From NCBI GenBank assembly GCA_016704565.1, contig JADIZV010000001.1, positions 930,001 to 994,000 of the forward strand: DNA of 64,000 nucleotides, written 5' to 3'. The notes under the pieces are model-generated. The model did not search any database. It was given only the letters and a program-made list of their open reading frames with translations, and was not told where the DNA came from. The stretch comes from Candidatus Phosphoribacter baldrii (lineage in GTDB: Bacteria > Actinomycetota > Actinomycetes > Actinomycetales > Dermatophilaceae). The number at the start of each line of letters is the position of its first letter. The first letter of the stretch is position 1. This document shows, piece by piece, positions 40,683-51,549 of the stretch. Position numbers and translations under genes: made by a program.

Positions 40683-41981
40683 GTGGGCAGATGGGAGGAG
40701 GCGCGGTGGGAGTCGGCTGAGCCCAACCTGTCTCGGCGCGACCGGCGAAGTGGTCTCTATTCGCGCTACGTGCCAGACCTGCTCGTCGGCGCGCCCCTGG
40801 TTCTCGACCCTGAGACCGATCAGTTGGTGGCGCAGGCAGAACGGCAGGTGCGAGCCTTGGGCGGAGGCCACCGGGACCTGGCGGGGATCTCTCGCTTTCT
40901 GCTGCGCTCCGAGGCCATCGCCTCCTCGCGGATCGAGGGGATTGCCCCGTCCGCACGTCAAGTCGCTCTAGCCGAGCTCGGCCAGAGCGAGGAGGTGCGG
41001 GGCGTCAGCGATCAGGCACAGATGGTCGCGAACAACATGACTGTCGTCCGTGAAGCGACCACTCGCCTCGTCGAGGTCGAGCAGGTGACGGTCGAGCACA
41101 TCGTGGCGCTGCATCGCTCGCTCCTCCCCGCCGAGCCGCGGCACCACGGGCTGAGGACGGTGCAGAACTGGATCGGTGGCTCGGACTGGCATCCCCTCGA
41201 CGCGGACTTCGTCCCGCCCGCCTGGGAGCGGGTGTCGGGGTTGGTGGCTGACCTCCTCACCTATTGCGCCGGGGGGCTGCACTCCCCTATCGCTCAGGCC
41301 GCCTTGGCGCACGCTCAGTTCGAGACCATCCACCCCTTCACCGATGGCAACGGCCGGGTCGGCCGCGCCCTCATCCACACGGTCCTCGCCCGGCGTGGCC
41401 TGACCCAAGACGCGGTGCTTCCGATCAGCCTTGTCCTGGCGACAATGCGGGATCGCTATCTTGAGGGACTGGCGACGTATCGCGTCGCCGCAAGCGCTGA
41501 CTCCTTGACCGGCATGGCGGCGCGCTCAGCCTGGATCAACGTCTTTGCGGAGGCGACGGTGCTCGCGTGCGAGCAGGCGAGGCGCATCGTGGCTGAGCTG
41601 GCAGACCTGCGCGGCCAGTGGGACGAGCGGCTCGCACAGGCTCGCGCAGCTCGGGGTGCCACCCGCGCCCTGCGCAGCGACTCAGCCACGGCGGCCATTC
41701 TCGCCGACCTTCCGGCGACACCCGTACTGACCACTTCCACCGTGGCGCGGATCCACGGCGTCTCCCGGGTGGCGGCAGGCAAGGCGTTGGATGAGCTGCG
41801 GGAGGCCGGGATCCTCTCGGCCAAGGGGATCGGGCCCGGGGCCCACGCCTTCGTGGCCAACGATGTCCTCGACACCATCACCTGGGCAGAGCGTCGTCTG
41901 GCCAGCACGAGCTTCGACACCCGGCATAGCGCGCCGCATCGGCTCGCCCCCGCCGCTCCCCCGGGAAGGCCTTTGCCGTGA
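40683..41981 (+). CDS. Fic-domain protein (putative AMPylase) with N-terminal inhibitory motif
   Basis: 432 residues from a GTG with GGAGGAAGGA eight bases upstream; a GTG at 40638 is possible. The inhibitory motif SSRIEG (81-86, S/TxxxE[G/N]) marks a class II Fic. The catalytic motif HPFTDGNGRVGR (217-228) is complete, so AMP transfer to a target protein is expected when the inhibitory helix moves. The C-terminal 90 residues (TSTVARIHGVSRVAAGKALDELREAGI) are a winged helix-turn-helix, suggesting DNA binding or autoregulation. The stop overlaps a tiny downstream frame by 4 bp. Confidence 0.87.
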   Translation: MGRWEEARWESAEPNLSRRDRRSGLYSRYVPDLLVGAPLVLDPETDQLVAQAERQVRALGGGHRDLAGISRFLLRSEAIASSRIEGIAPSARQVALAELGQSEEVRGVSDQAQMVANNMTVVREATTRLVEVEQVTVEHIVALHRSLLPAEPRHHGLRTVQNWIGGSDWHPLDADFVPPAWERVSGLVADLLTYCAGGLHSPIAQAALAHAQFETIHPFTDGNGRVGRALIHTVLARRGLTQDAVLPISLVLATMRDRYLEGLATYRVAASADSLTGMAARSAWINVFAEATVLACEQARRIVAELADLRGQWDERLAQARAARGATRALRSDSATAAILADLPATPVLTTSTVARIHGVSRVAAGKALDELREAGILSAKGIGPGAHAFVANDVLDTITWAERRLASTSFDTRHSAPHRLAPAAPPGRPLP

Positions 41982-42112
41982 GTGGCTCGGGGCAGCTGGT
42001 CAAGGAGACTCCTTCTCCGGACGTGCTCGCGCGCGAGATCGTGGAAGACCTCACCGCGGCGTTGGCCGAGCTCGAAGCGGTCGCCGCCGCGCTGGAGGAG
42101 CAACTCGGCTGA
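41978..42112 (+). CDS. 44-residue protein overlapping the fic stop codon
   Basis: GTG at 41978 overlaps the fic TGA (GTGA). The product contains EIVEDLTAALAELEAVAAAL, an acidic amphipathic helix or coiled coil. This helix resembles the C-terminal end of type I restriction HsdM subunits, so it may be a remnant of such a gene, or a real small partner of Fic. It has no S/TxxxE[G/N] motif like VbhA-type antitoxins. Coupled overlap favours translation; evidence is otherwise thin. Confidence 0.45.
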   Translation: MSGSGQLVKETPSPDVLAREIVEDLTAALAELEAVAAALEEQLG

Positions 42113-42223
42113 GCAGTATGGCGCCCGCGCCCACCATCGGGCGTCGGTTGGGCGGCATACTGGCTCGACCTCGGGCGGCCGGCGGCCGGGTGACAACGGA
42201 TGACGAGCGAAGGAGCAAGACGC

Positions 42224-42610
42224 ATGCCCAGGTATCTGCTGGCCGTCTACGGCCCGGCCGAGCGGACGGCGTTCGGCAACTACCCCAGCAAGGATGCGAT
42301 GCTCCAGGCCTTCGCCGACACGGGCGAGTTCAACGCCAAGCTTGAGCGCGACGGACACTTCGTGTTTGCCGATGGGCTGCAGGCCGCGTCCAGCGCAACG
42401 ACGGTCGACGCGCGAGGCGAAGCGCCGGTGTTCACGCCAGGGCCAATCATCCAGTCCGAGAAGCATATTGACGGCTTCTGGGTCATCGAGGCGGCCAATC
42501 TCGACGAAGCCCTCGCGCTCGCGGCAGAAGGGTCCAAGGCGTGCCGCGGCACGATCGAGGTGCGACCCTTCCAGACCGAAGAGTCGATCACCGCGCTGCT
42601 TGACTCCTGA
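42224..42610 (+). CDS. YCII/DGPF-domain protein
   Basis: 128 residues. MPRYLLAVYGPAERT at the start, ADGLQAASSATTV, FTPGPIIQSEKHIDGFWVIE and a C-terminal VRPFQTEE fit the YCII-related (DGPF) family, dimeric alpha/beta-barrel proteins often located beside ECF sigma factors. No catalytic assignment is possible. AAGGAG lies ten bases before the ATG. Confidence 0.75.
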   Translation: MPRYLLAVYGPAERTAFGNYPSKDAMLQAFADTGEFNAKLERDGHFVFADGLQAASSATTVDARGEAPVFTPGPIIQSEKHIDGFWVIEAANLDEALALAAEGSKACRGTIEVRPFQTEESITALLDS

Positions 42611-42674
42611 CCTGCGGCCACTGCCCCGATCCGCACCGCACCACCCTGTCAGGGGGCGGCGGCATACTGGCGCG

Positions 42675-43067
42675 ATGGCGACGGACGACGACCTGGCGCG
42701 CATCGCGATGGCCCTGCCCGAGGTGGAGGTCGGCACCTTCTGGGGCGGCCCGGCATACGTCGTCGCGGGCAAGGCGATCGCCAACCGCCGCCCACCCCGC
42801 CGCGACGAAGGCACCGTCGACCCGCGCACTGGTGAGCCCTACGAAGACCTCATCGTCGTCCACCTCGGCACCCGCGAGGCGAAGGAGGAGGCGCTGGGCG
42901 CCTTCGACCCGGACGTCGTCTTCACGATCCCGCACTTCGCCCGTTCGTATGCCGTGCTCGCCCACCTCGATCGGATCGACGTCGCCGACCTCGAAGACCT
43001 CGTCGATCTCGCCTGGACCACTCGGGCACCCAAACGCCTTGTCGCGGAACGAAAGTTGGGAGACTGA
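42675..43067 (+). CDS. MmcQ/YjbR-family protein
   Basis: 130 residues. ARIAMALPEVEVGTFWGGPAYVV at the N-terminus and VDLAWTTRAPKRLVAE at the C-terminus match the MmcQ/YjbR (CyaY-like fold) family, small putative DNA-binding proteins of unknown role. CATACT six bases before the ATG may be a weak leaderless -10 that overlaps an octamer. The next gene begins 7 bp downstream. Confidence 0.72.
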   Translation: MATDDDLARIAMALPEVEVGTFWGGPAYVVAGKAIANRRPPRRDEGTVDPRTGEPYEDLIVVHLGTREAKEEALGAFDPDVVFTIPHFARSYAVLAHLDRIDVADLEDLVDLAWTTRAPKRLVAERKLGD

Positions 43068-43073
43068 GAACCC

Positions 43074-44051
43074 ATGACCGAGAACGCCCCGCCGACGGAC
43101 AACGTCATCGCCTGGCTCCTCGACGGTGACCCCGCAATCCGGTGGCAGGTCATGCGCGACCTGCTCGACGAGCCGGAGCAGGTCTGGCAGGCCGAACGCG
43201 CCAAGGTCGAAACCCACGGCTGGGGCGCAGACCTGCTCGCCCGACAAGGCGAGGACGGTCTCTGGGACGGTGGCGTGTTCGTCCCCGCAGGCTTCACCCG
43301 CGAGGCGTGGCAGCAGGAGGGGCAGCCCTGGACGGGCGCGGCATACGCGCTCAACGACCTGCGCGAATGGGGCCTGGACCCGCGCTCGGAAGCCGCTCGC
43401 CGGGTCGTCCGCTTGGTCGGCGAGAACGGTCGCTGGGACGAGGGCGACCAGCCGTTCTGGGAGGGCGAGGTCGAGGAGTGCATCAACGGGCGCTTGCTTG
43501 CTGACGGCGCCTACTTCGGCGTCGACATGGTGGCGCTTGCCGCGCGACTGGTGAGCGAGCGCCAGCCCGACGGCGGCTGGAACTGTGAGCGCGCCAACGG
43601 GTCGGTCCGCTCCTCGTTCGACTCGACGATCAACGTCCTCGAAGGGCTGCTCGAGTTCGAGCGCGCCACGGGTGGGACGCCCGAGTCACGGACGGCTCGG
43701 CAGGCGGGGGAAGAGTTCCTTCTCGAGCGAAACCTGTTCCGCCGCAAGACGACCGGCGAGCCGGCGGACGCGGACTACCTCTTGCTCGGGCACCCGCACC
43801 GCTGGGTCTACAGCATCCTCCGCGCCCTTGACCACCTGCGCGCCGGAGCCTCACTCACCGGAGCCCCCGCCGACCCGCGTCTCACCGAAGCCCTCGATCA
43901 CCTGCGCAGTCGCCGTATGCCGGACGGCCGGTGGCCGCTGGATGTGCGGCATGGCGGGCGGCAGTGGTTCGAGGTCGACGAGGGACCTGGTATGCCGTCC
44001 CGCTGGGTCACCCTCTCGGCCCTCCGGGTGCTGCGTTGGGCTGAGGCGTAG
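43074..44051 (+). CDS. Squalene/prenyl-cyclase-fold (alpha-alpha barrel) protein of unknown function
   Basis: 325 residues. Repeats of the QW-like type (GEDGLWDGG, ENGRWDE, QPDGGWNCE, PDGRWPLD) spaced 60-100 residues apart point to an alpha/alpha toroid as in squalene cyclases and prenyltransferases, but the DxDD motif of the cyclases is absent. It is soluble. Seven bases separate it from the MmcQ-like gene, so the two are an operon. Function unknown. Confidence 0.62.
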   Translation: MTENAPPTDNVIAWLLDGDPAIRWQVMRDLLDEPEQVWQAERAKVETHGWGADLLARQGEDGLWDGGVFVPAGFTREAWQQEGQPWTGAAYALNDLREWGLDPRSEAARRVVRLVGENGRWDEGDQPFWEGEVEECINGRLLADGAYFGVDMVALAARLVSERQPDGGWNCERANGSVRSSFDSTINVLEGLLEFERATGGTPESRTARQAGEEFLLERNLFRRKTTGEPADADYLLLGHPHRWVYSILRALDHLRAGASLTGAPADPRLTEALDHLRSRRMPDGRWPLDVRHGGRQWFEVDEGPGMPSRWVTLSALRVLRWAEA

Positions 44052-44119
44052 CAGCGGGCAGGCTCGCACATCGCGCAGGCCGATCTCGGTATGGCGTGTG
44101 CCAGATCATCCGGCAGGAC

Positions 44120-44692
44120 CTAGTGCAGGCCGATGAGCAGGGCGTCAACCGCGGTGTCCGCCAGCTCGTCGACCACGTGTCGAGGGGTGTCGGGGTGGGC
44201 GGTAGCCAGCGCCGCGACCCCGTGCACCGCCGCCCAGATCGTCAACGCGACGGTGTGGGTGTTCCCCTGACGTAGCACGCCCCTGGCCATCGCCTCCGCG
44301 ACATCGCCGACGAGGCCGGCGAGTTCGGCGTCGGGGGAGTGCCCACGCCGCGGTTCGATGAAGAGCACGCGGAACAGGGCGGGCCGCTCGCGGGCAAAGT
44401 CCCGATAGGCCCGTCCGCGCGCGCGGAGGCGTTCCAGCGGATCCTCCAGACCGGCGATCGCGTCCTGTTGGCTGGCGACGAAGTCCTCCCACCCCGACCG
44501 GCTCGCCTCGGCGAACAGCGCGTCGCGGGTGGGCCAGTAGTGGTAGAGCGAGGGTGGCGTGCACCGGGCTGCGGAGACGATCGACGAGATGGTCACCGCG
44601 GCAGGGTCGCCCATGGCCTCGAGTTGGTCACGAGTCACCGCGAGCAGCTCACGCCTCAGGTCAGACCCGTCCCGCCTCCGCGCACGCTGCAT
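44120..44692 (-). CDS. TetR-family transcriptional repressor
   Basis: 190 residues. N-terminal helix-turn-helix ITSSIV-like TISSIVSAARCTPPSLYHYWPTRDALF (about 33-60), with a variable ligand-binding C-terminal domain. It is divergent from a membrane-protein gene, and two palindromes TATAGYRRCGCTATA lie between them; its own -10 overlaps the nearer one, so autorepression and control of the neighbour are expected. Ligand unknown. Confidence 0.83.
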   Translation of the reverse strand: MQRARRRDGSDLRRELLAVTRDQLEAMGDPAAVTISSIVSAARCTPPSLYHYWPTRDALFAEASRSGWEDFVASQQDAIAGLEDPLERLRARGRAYRDFARERPALFRVLFIEPRRGHSPDAELAGLVGDVAEAMARGVLRQGNTHTVALTIWAAVHGVAALATAHPDTPRHVVDELADTAVDALLIGLH

Positions 44693-44698
44693 GCACGG

Positions 44699-44704
44699 AC
44701 TATA
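44699..44704 (-). promoter_or_regulatory. Leaderless -10 element of the TetR gene
   Basis: Minus-strand TATAGT, six bases (CCGTGC), then ATG at 44692; it overlaps the first TetR palindrome. Confidence 0.55.
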
Positions 44705-44715
44705 GCAACGCTATA
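44701..44715. promoter_or_regulatory. TetR operator copy 1
   Basis: TATAGC-AAC-GCTATA, a perfect six-base inverted repeat between the divergent TetR and membrane-protein genes. Centre is 23 bp from copy 2. Confidence 0.65.
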
Positions 44716-44723
44716 AGATTGTA

Positions 44724-44738
44724 TATAGTGGCGCTATA
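44724..44738. promoter_or_regulatory. TetR operator copy 2
   Basis: TATAGT-GGC-GCTATA, same 15-bp layout as copy 1, within a larger TATATAG/CTATATA palindrome (44722-44740). It lies 16 bp upstream of the ATG of the membrane-protein gene. Confidence 0.65.
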
Positions 44739-44754
44739 TAGAAGGGACGTAGAC

Positions 44755-45336
44755 ATGAGGCCTCGACCGGTACACCCCCGTCACCGGCTGGGCGGCACAC
44801 CCAAGGGTCGGCTTGTCGTCGTCAGCCTCCTGGCGTATGCCGTCGCTGCCCTGGTGATGTTCGCCCCATGGCCGGGGCTGGTTGCCGCTGTTGAGCAGGC
44901 TTGCGGAGCGCCGGCTTTGGACGTCCGCGGGAGCTGGACGGCGTCGGAGGCCCAGGCCCTGCTGACGGCCTGCGGGACCGCCGGGCGCGCGGCATACCTC
45001 CGACTGCAATGGGCGGACACGGTCTATCCGGGCGTCACCGCACTCGCCCTTGCTCTGGCGACCCGCTGGCTGTGGGCCCGCCTTGGACGACGGGGATGGC
45101 TCATCGCGGCACCGGCGCTGGTGGCTGGTGTGCTGGACTACGCCGAGAACGCCGTGGTGTGGAGTCTGCTGCTGCGCTGGCCCGACATGCCTCAACCGCT
45201 CGCCGAGATCGGCGGGACGGTGACCACAGCCAAGCGGGTGGTGGCCACCCTGGCATTCGTCATTCCTCTCGGGTTGGTGACGGGTGTGATCGGTCAGCGC
45301 CTCCGCGCCGGATCGCATCAAGGGAAGAGTCCATAG
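44755..45336 (+). CDS. Four-helix membrane protein controlled by the divergent TetR
   Basis: 193 residues. Helices at about 20-45 (LVVVSLLAYAVAALVMFAPW), 85-105, 112-135 and 160-180, with a large extracytoplasmic loop (about 48-80) containing a cysteine pair. No family was recognised. AGGGACG lies before the ATG. Because it is divergent from a TetR gene through two operators, it is likely induced by the TetR ligand, perhaps as a stress-response membrane protein; that is inference. Confidence 0.55.
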   Translation: MRPRPVHPRHRLGGTPKGRLVVVSLLAYAVAALVMFAPWPGLVAAVEQACGAPALDVRGSWTASEAQALLTACGTAGRAAYLRLQWADTVYPGVTALALALATRWLWARLGRRGWLIAAPALVAGVLDYAENAVVWSLLLRWPDMPQPLAEIGGTVTTAKRVVATLAFVIPLGLVTGVIGQRLRAGSHQGKSP

Positions 45337-45360
45337 GCCTGGTCGGTCGAGCCCACGCCA

Positions 45361-45530
45361 TCACCGGGTGATGATGCCCAACTCGCGGGCGCGGGTGACC
45401 GCCTCTCGGCGGGAACGTACGAGGACCGCGATCTGGCGAGCCCCAGGTTTGTTGAGGGCGCGAGAGCGAGTGGCCGGCGCGTCGGAGCCGAGTCCAAGGC
45501 GCGGGAAGCCTTTTCGACCGCCTCCTCCTC
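45361..45530 (-). other. Possible degenerate fragment of a LuxR-type regulator
   Basis: A minus-strand frame without a start codon ends ...VLVRSRREAVTRARELGII, resembling the C-terminal helix of LuxR helix-turn-helix domains. Upstream it is unconvincing and closes at a stop. The 273-bp gap between the membrane-protein gene and the amine oxidase holds nothing else recognisable apart from the -10 element at 45598. Confidence 0.2.
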
Positions 45531-45597
45531 GTGGCCACGTTCAGCTTCTGAGGGCGCTCGGAGGCAGGGCACAAGAGTCCGGCCGATATGCCCGGTT

Positions 45598-45603
45598 TAG
45601 GCT
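45598..45603 (+). promoter_or_regulatory. Leaderless -10 element of the amine oxidase gene
   Basis: TAGGCT, six bases (GTGGGG), then ATG at 45610. A GTG at 45604 is a less likely start. Confidence 0.5.
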
Positions 45604-45609
45604 GTGGGG

Positions 45610-47094
45610 ATGTCCTTCGCGGGCCCTCGTGGCCAGACCAGCCGACGCCAACTGCTGCTCCTGGCGTCCCTCAGCGCCGTGTCAGCCGCCACGTCGGCAT
45701 GCAGCGAGGCGAAGACCGGCCAGCAGGAGCCTCGCCAGAGCCCAGCGACGGCATACTCCGGGGGGACTGGACCAACCGATCAGGCGAGTGCCACGACGGG
45801 CGCAGGCGCCGCAACGGCCCCCCCGCGAGTTCTCATTGTGGGCGCGGGCGCTGCCGGAATTGCCGCGGCGCAGCGCCTCGTCGCGGCCGGAGTGAGCGTG
45901 GAGATCCTCGAAGCGCGGGACCGGATCGGCGGCCGAGTCCACACGACGTCAACCTGGCCCGATCTGCCCGTCGACATCGGAGCGTCGTGGATCCATGGCC
46001 ACCAGGGCAACCCGGTCACCGAATGGGCCGCGGCCGCGGGCGCCCGCACCCTGTCGACCAGCTACGACTCCGGCGAGATCTATGTCGCGGCGGCGTTGCG
46101 CGCGGCGGGCCTGCGGACTCACGACGCCGACCGCTGGGAGGCGTATGCCGCTCGCGCCCTTCGCGAGGCGGCCAAGCGTGACTCCGACATCTCCATCGAC
46201 GCCGCGATCCGGGGGCTGCCCGAGTTCGCTCGGCTCACCTCCACGGAACGCGCCGACCTCGCCTTCTATCTCACGGGCAGCGTCGAGAGCGAGTGGGGCG
46301 CCGACGTCGACGCCGTCTCGGCGTGGACGGTCGAGGAGGGCGAGGAGTTCGGTGGCGAGGACCGACTGTTCCCGGGCGGCTTCTCGGCGGTGCTCGCGCA
46401 CGCGGTGCAAGGGGTGCCGGTCACCCTCAGCACACCGGTGCGGCAGGTTCGGGTGGACGGGCCGACCGTGCGAGTGACGACCGACGCTGGGGAGCGCACC
46501 GCCGAGGCGGTCGTCCTCACCGTTCCGCTCGGGGTGCTCCAAGCCGGGACGATCCGGATCGAGCCCGGCTGGTCAGCCTCCGGGGCGCGAGCGTTGGACA
46601 AGCTCGCCATGGGAGTCCTCAGCAAGACCTTCGTCCGGTTCGACTCCGCCTTCTGGCCCGCCCACATCGACTGGCACGAATACCTCGGGCTGCAGGCTGG
46701 CTATTGGGCGGAATGGGTGAGCTTCGCCAAGGCCGGGGTTCCGGTCATCCTCGGCTTCAATGCGGGGTCGGGCGGCCGACGCGTCGAGGCGGCCAGCCCG
46801 GCCGTGGTGGCCAGCGAGGTCCACGAGGTGCTTCGCGACATGTTCGGCGGCGGAGTCCCGGCGCCCCGCGCGGTCCTCACCTCAACCTGGTCGACGGACG
46901 AATGGGCCCGAGGGAGCTATTCGGTCAACGCGGTCGGCAGCACCCCGGCGGACCGCGCCGCGTTGGCGCGGCCGATCGCAGGCCGGATCTTCATCGCGGG
47001 CGAGGCGACCGAGCCCGACTATCACAGCACCGTGCACGGCGCCGTCATCTCCGGCCGCCGGGCCGCCGCGGAAGTCCTCGACGCCTTGCGGTGA
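45610..47094 (+). CDS. Flavin monoamine oxidase family lipoprotein
   Basis: 494 residues. Signal with lipobox-like cysteine (SRRQLLLLASLSAVSAATSAC, split twin-Arg type) and a linker to residue 70. FAD-binding VLIVGAGAAGIAAAQRL, then EARDRIGGRV, DIGASWIHG, the substrate-domain LTVPLGVLQAG and the C-terminal GRIFIAGEATEPDYHSTVHG. This matches amine/polyamine oxidases. It would act outside the membrane, probably exported folded by Tat. Substrate unknown. Confidence 0.85.
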   Translation: MSFAGPRGQTSRRQLLLLASLSAVSAATSACSEAKTGQQEPRQSPATAYSGGTGPTDQASATTGAGAATAPPRVLIVGAGAAGIAAAQRLVAAGVSVEILEARDRIGGRVHTTSTWPDLPVDIGASWIHGHQGNPVTEWAAAAGARTLSTSYDSGEIYVAAALRAAGLRTHDADRWEAYAARALREAAKRDSDISIDAAIRGLPEFARLTSTERADLAFYLTGSVESEWGADVDAVSAWTVEEGEEFGGEDRLFPGGFSAVLAHAVQGVPVTLSTPVRQVRVDGPTVRVTTDAGERTAEAVVLTVPLGVLQAGTIRIEPGWSASGARALDKLAMGVLSKTFVRFDSAFWPAHIDWHEYLGLQAGYWAEWVSFAKAGVPVILGFNAGSGGRRVEAASPAVVASEVHEVLRDMFGGGVPAPRAVLTSTWSTDEWARGSYSVNAVGSTPADRAALARPIAGRIFIAGEATEPDYHSTVHGAVISGRRAAAEVLDALR

Positions 47095-47152
47095 CCGATC
47101 GGCGCGCTTTGACCGCGACCTGCCGTGAAAGTCCGGTCGCCCTCCCCGCAGC

Positions 47153-49522
<2,370 letters not shown>

Positions 49523-49573
49523 GTTGTGCCTTCCCTGGGGTTGCCTGAGGCGAACACCCTAACCGCGGTGAGC

Positions 49574-49662
49574 ACACGGCATACCAATGGTCGGCCACGG
49601 CGAGGACGCGCCCGCACGCGCGCCCCCGCTGTGGCCGACCAATGTCATTCCGTATGCCGTGC
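49574..49662. repeat. Long interrupted inverted repeat upstream of the UvrA-like gene
   Basis: ACGGCATAC (49576-49584) pairs with GTATGCCGT (49652-49660), and GGTCGGCCAC (49589-49598) pairs with GTGGCCGACC (49631-49640), around a GC-rich loop. Both outer arms are octamer copies. It could be an attenuator for the UvrA-like gene or the terminator of the secreted-protein gene upstream on this strand. Confidence 0.6.
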
Positions 49663-49697
49663 GGCCCGCCGACGCACGACCTGCGGGGGCGCGGACG

Positions 49698-51440
49698 CTA
49701 CAGCCGCGGCGGGTAGCCCTGTCCGAGGAGCACCACCCCACCTGGCCCGACGAGCAACACCGCGCCCAGGGGGTCTTGCAGGAAACCGCCGATGATTGGT
49801 CCACCGCCAGGGGTGGGGTCGACGCACGGCATCGGCGGGGCGCCCGGCGGAGCGGGGAAGCACACGGTGTCGTCCTCGCCCACGACCACATCAGGCTCGT
49901 CAGGGCACCCGCCGTAGGCGATTGTCGGGTCGCACTCGCCGCGAATCTCCGGCGTCCCCTCGACCACCCTCGTACACGGATCGACGCCTGGCATCGGGTG
50001 GCCGACGAGCAACCCGCAGGCCTGGTCACGAGCCCGGACGAGCTCCTCCGTTGAGACAGTGGGCAATCCGCACACCGCGGAGTCGCCATCGACGAGCGCC
50101 ACGGTCATGTCCATCCGGCAGCCCTGCAGCATCCGGGCCAGTTCCTGGCACGAGAAGCTCTTCCAACCACCCTGCTCGCACTCCCACACCTGTCGGCGCA
50201 CCTTCTCGCAGGTGCTCTCGGCGGACTGGCCCGCGGGAGTGCCGGACGTGCCGGAGCCGGTCCCCGTGCCACCGGTCGGCGCGGGCGTGGATCCCGGCGT
50301 GCCGGCCGCACTGGCCTTCTTCTGAGCGTCCTCGCGCGCCTTGGCGGCCTCTTCGGCCTTCTTCTTCGCCTCCGCGTCGGCCTTCTTTGCCGCGTCGTAT
50401 GCCGCCGCGACCTCGGCGCGGGTCTTGGCGGCTGCGGCCTGCTCGGCCGCCTTCCTGGCGGCAGCGGCTGCCTTGGCCGCCGCATCCGCTGCTGCTCGTG
50501 CCTGGTCGGCGGCGGCCTGGGCACCTGCACTTCCAGACGCGGTGGCGGCCTGCTGAGCGGCCTGCGCGTTGGCCTCGGCGGCGAGCGCGAAGTGATCGGC
50601 GTCCTTGGCCAAACTCTCGGCAGCGTCCCGGTATCGGCCGTCCATGAGGTTCCCCAGGACGTTAGCCGCGGTGGTGCCCCAGGCGACGACACCCACGGTG
50701 CCGGCCCCAGCCGCCAGGCCGCTCCCGGCGACCGTCGGGGCGGCGCCAGCGCCCTTGGCGGTACCGTAGATCACGGCGACCCCCGTCAACCACGACCCGA
50801 TGAGGCCCGTGGCGATGTCACCATCGGACACTCGGGGCTCCTTCGGCGCCTCTTGCGCATAAGGGTTCGCCGCACCTTGGGCGCTGCACGAGATCGACTC
50901 CGAGGACGGCATACCAGACGCGCTGCCCAGCAACCCGGGGAGTATGCCGCCCTTGCCGCCGTCCCCGCCCCCGCCCCCGCCGGGGACGACGGGTTGGTCG
51001 CACGCCTTACGCGCATCGTCGACCGTCGGGAGGCGTCCGCCGGGCATCGTCATCCCCACCGAGCCGTCCTGGCACAGGATCGCGCCGAGCTGGTGCTCCC
51101 GGGCAGCATCGAGGGCGAGCCCTGTGCGGGCGAGGAAGGCGTCGATGATCGCCTGCTCGACCGGGTTGGTGGGCGTCGACTCGGCAGCCAACCAGCAGAT
51201 GATGTGGCTGTCGAGGGTCAGCACCCCGGCCTCGCTTTTGACCGTCTCTGCCTCGGCCTTGACCTCCTCGTCGGTGTAGGTGCACACCAGCGGCCGCCAG
51301 ATGCGTTCGCCACCGGTGCCCCCCGTGCCCCCCGGGTCTCCCGTGGAACGAGCGGCGTGCGCTGGGGCGCTGACGATCAGGCTGATGATGATGGTGAGCA
51401 GCAGAGCGGGCCATGTGGCCCGGTGCGCGGTGCGTGACAT
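49698..51440 (-). CDS. Large secreted Ala-rich coiled-coil protein, unknown function
   Basis: 580 residues. Sec signal peptide (WPALLLTIIISLIVSAPAHA, cut near residue 29). Then a globular part with cysteines (CTYTDEEV, IICWLAAEST, ILCQDGS), a Gly-rich linker, a membrane-spanning-like Gly/Ala region (about 210-270), a long Ala/Lys/Glu coiled coil (about 290-385) and a Cys-rich C-terminal domain (about 410-560) with repeated C...C pairs. No family was recognised. GCAGGGAGA precedes the ATG at 51440. An IS481 element has inserted 109 bp upstream and may separate it from its promoter. Confidence 0.6.
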   Translation of the reverse strand: MSRTAHRATWPALLLTIIISLIVSAPAHAARSTGDPGGTGGTGGERIWRPLVCTYTDEEVKAEAETVKSEAGVLTLDSHIICWLAAESTPTNPVEQAIIDAFLARTGLALDAAREHQLGAILCQDGSVGMTMPGGRLPTVDDARKACDQPVVPGGGGGGDGGKGGILPGLLGSASGMPSSESISCSAQGAANPYAQEAPKEPRVSDGDIATGLIGSWLTGVAVIYGTAKGAGAAPTVAGSGLAAGAGTVGVVAWGTTAANVLGNLMDGRYRDAAESLAKDADHFALAAEANAQAAQQAATASGSAGAQAAADQARAAADAAAKAAAAARKAAEQAAAAKTRAEVAAAYDAAKKADAEAKKKAEEAAKAREDAQKKASAAGTPGSTPAPTGGTGTGSGTSGTPAGQSAESTCEKVRRQVWECEQGGWKSFSCQELARMLQGCRMDMTVALVDGDSAVCGLPTVSTEELVRARDQACGLLVGHPMPGVDPCTRVVEGTPEIRGECDPTIAYGGCPDEPDVVVGEDDTVCFPAPPGAPPMPCVDPTPGGGPIIGGFLQDPLGAVLLVGPGGVVLLGQGYPPRL

Positions 51441-51549
51441 CGAAGTCTCCCTGCGGTCTGGTCGACGGGGTGGTGGTTCAACCGCAAGGAGTCGCGTGCC
51501 CGCAGGCAGATACCCGCAGCAACTCCACCGGTGCAGGGAGCGGCCTAGG

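Noticed and set aside
45318..45574. Reading frames on both strands in the gap before the amine oxidase
   Set aside because: Low-complexity, no start with a ribosome-binding site, and no domain; only a short LuxR-like tail is suggestive.
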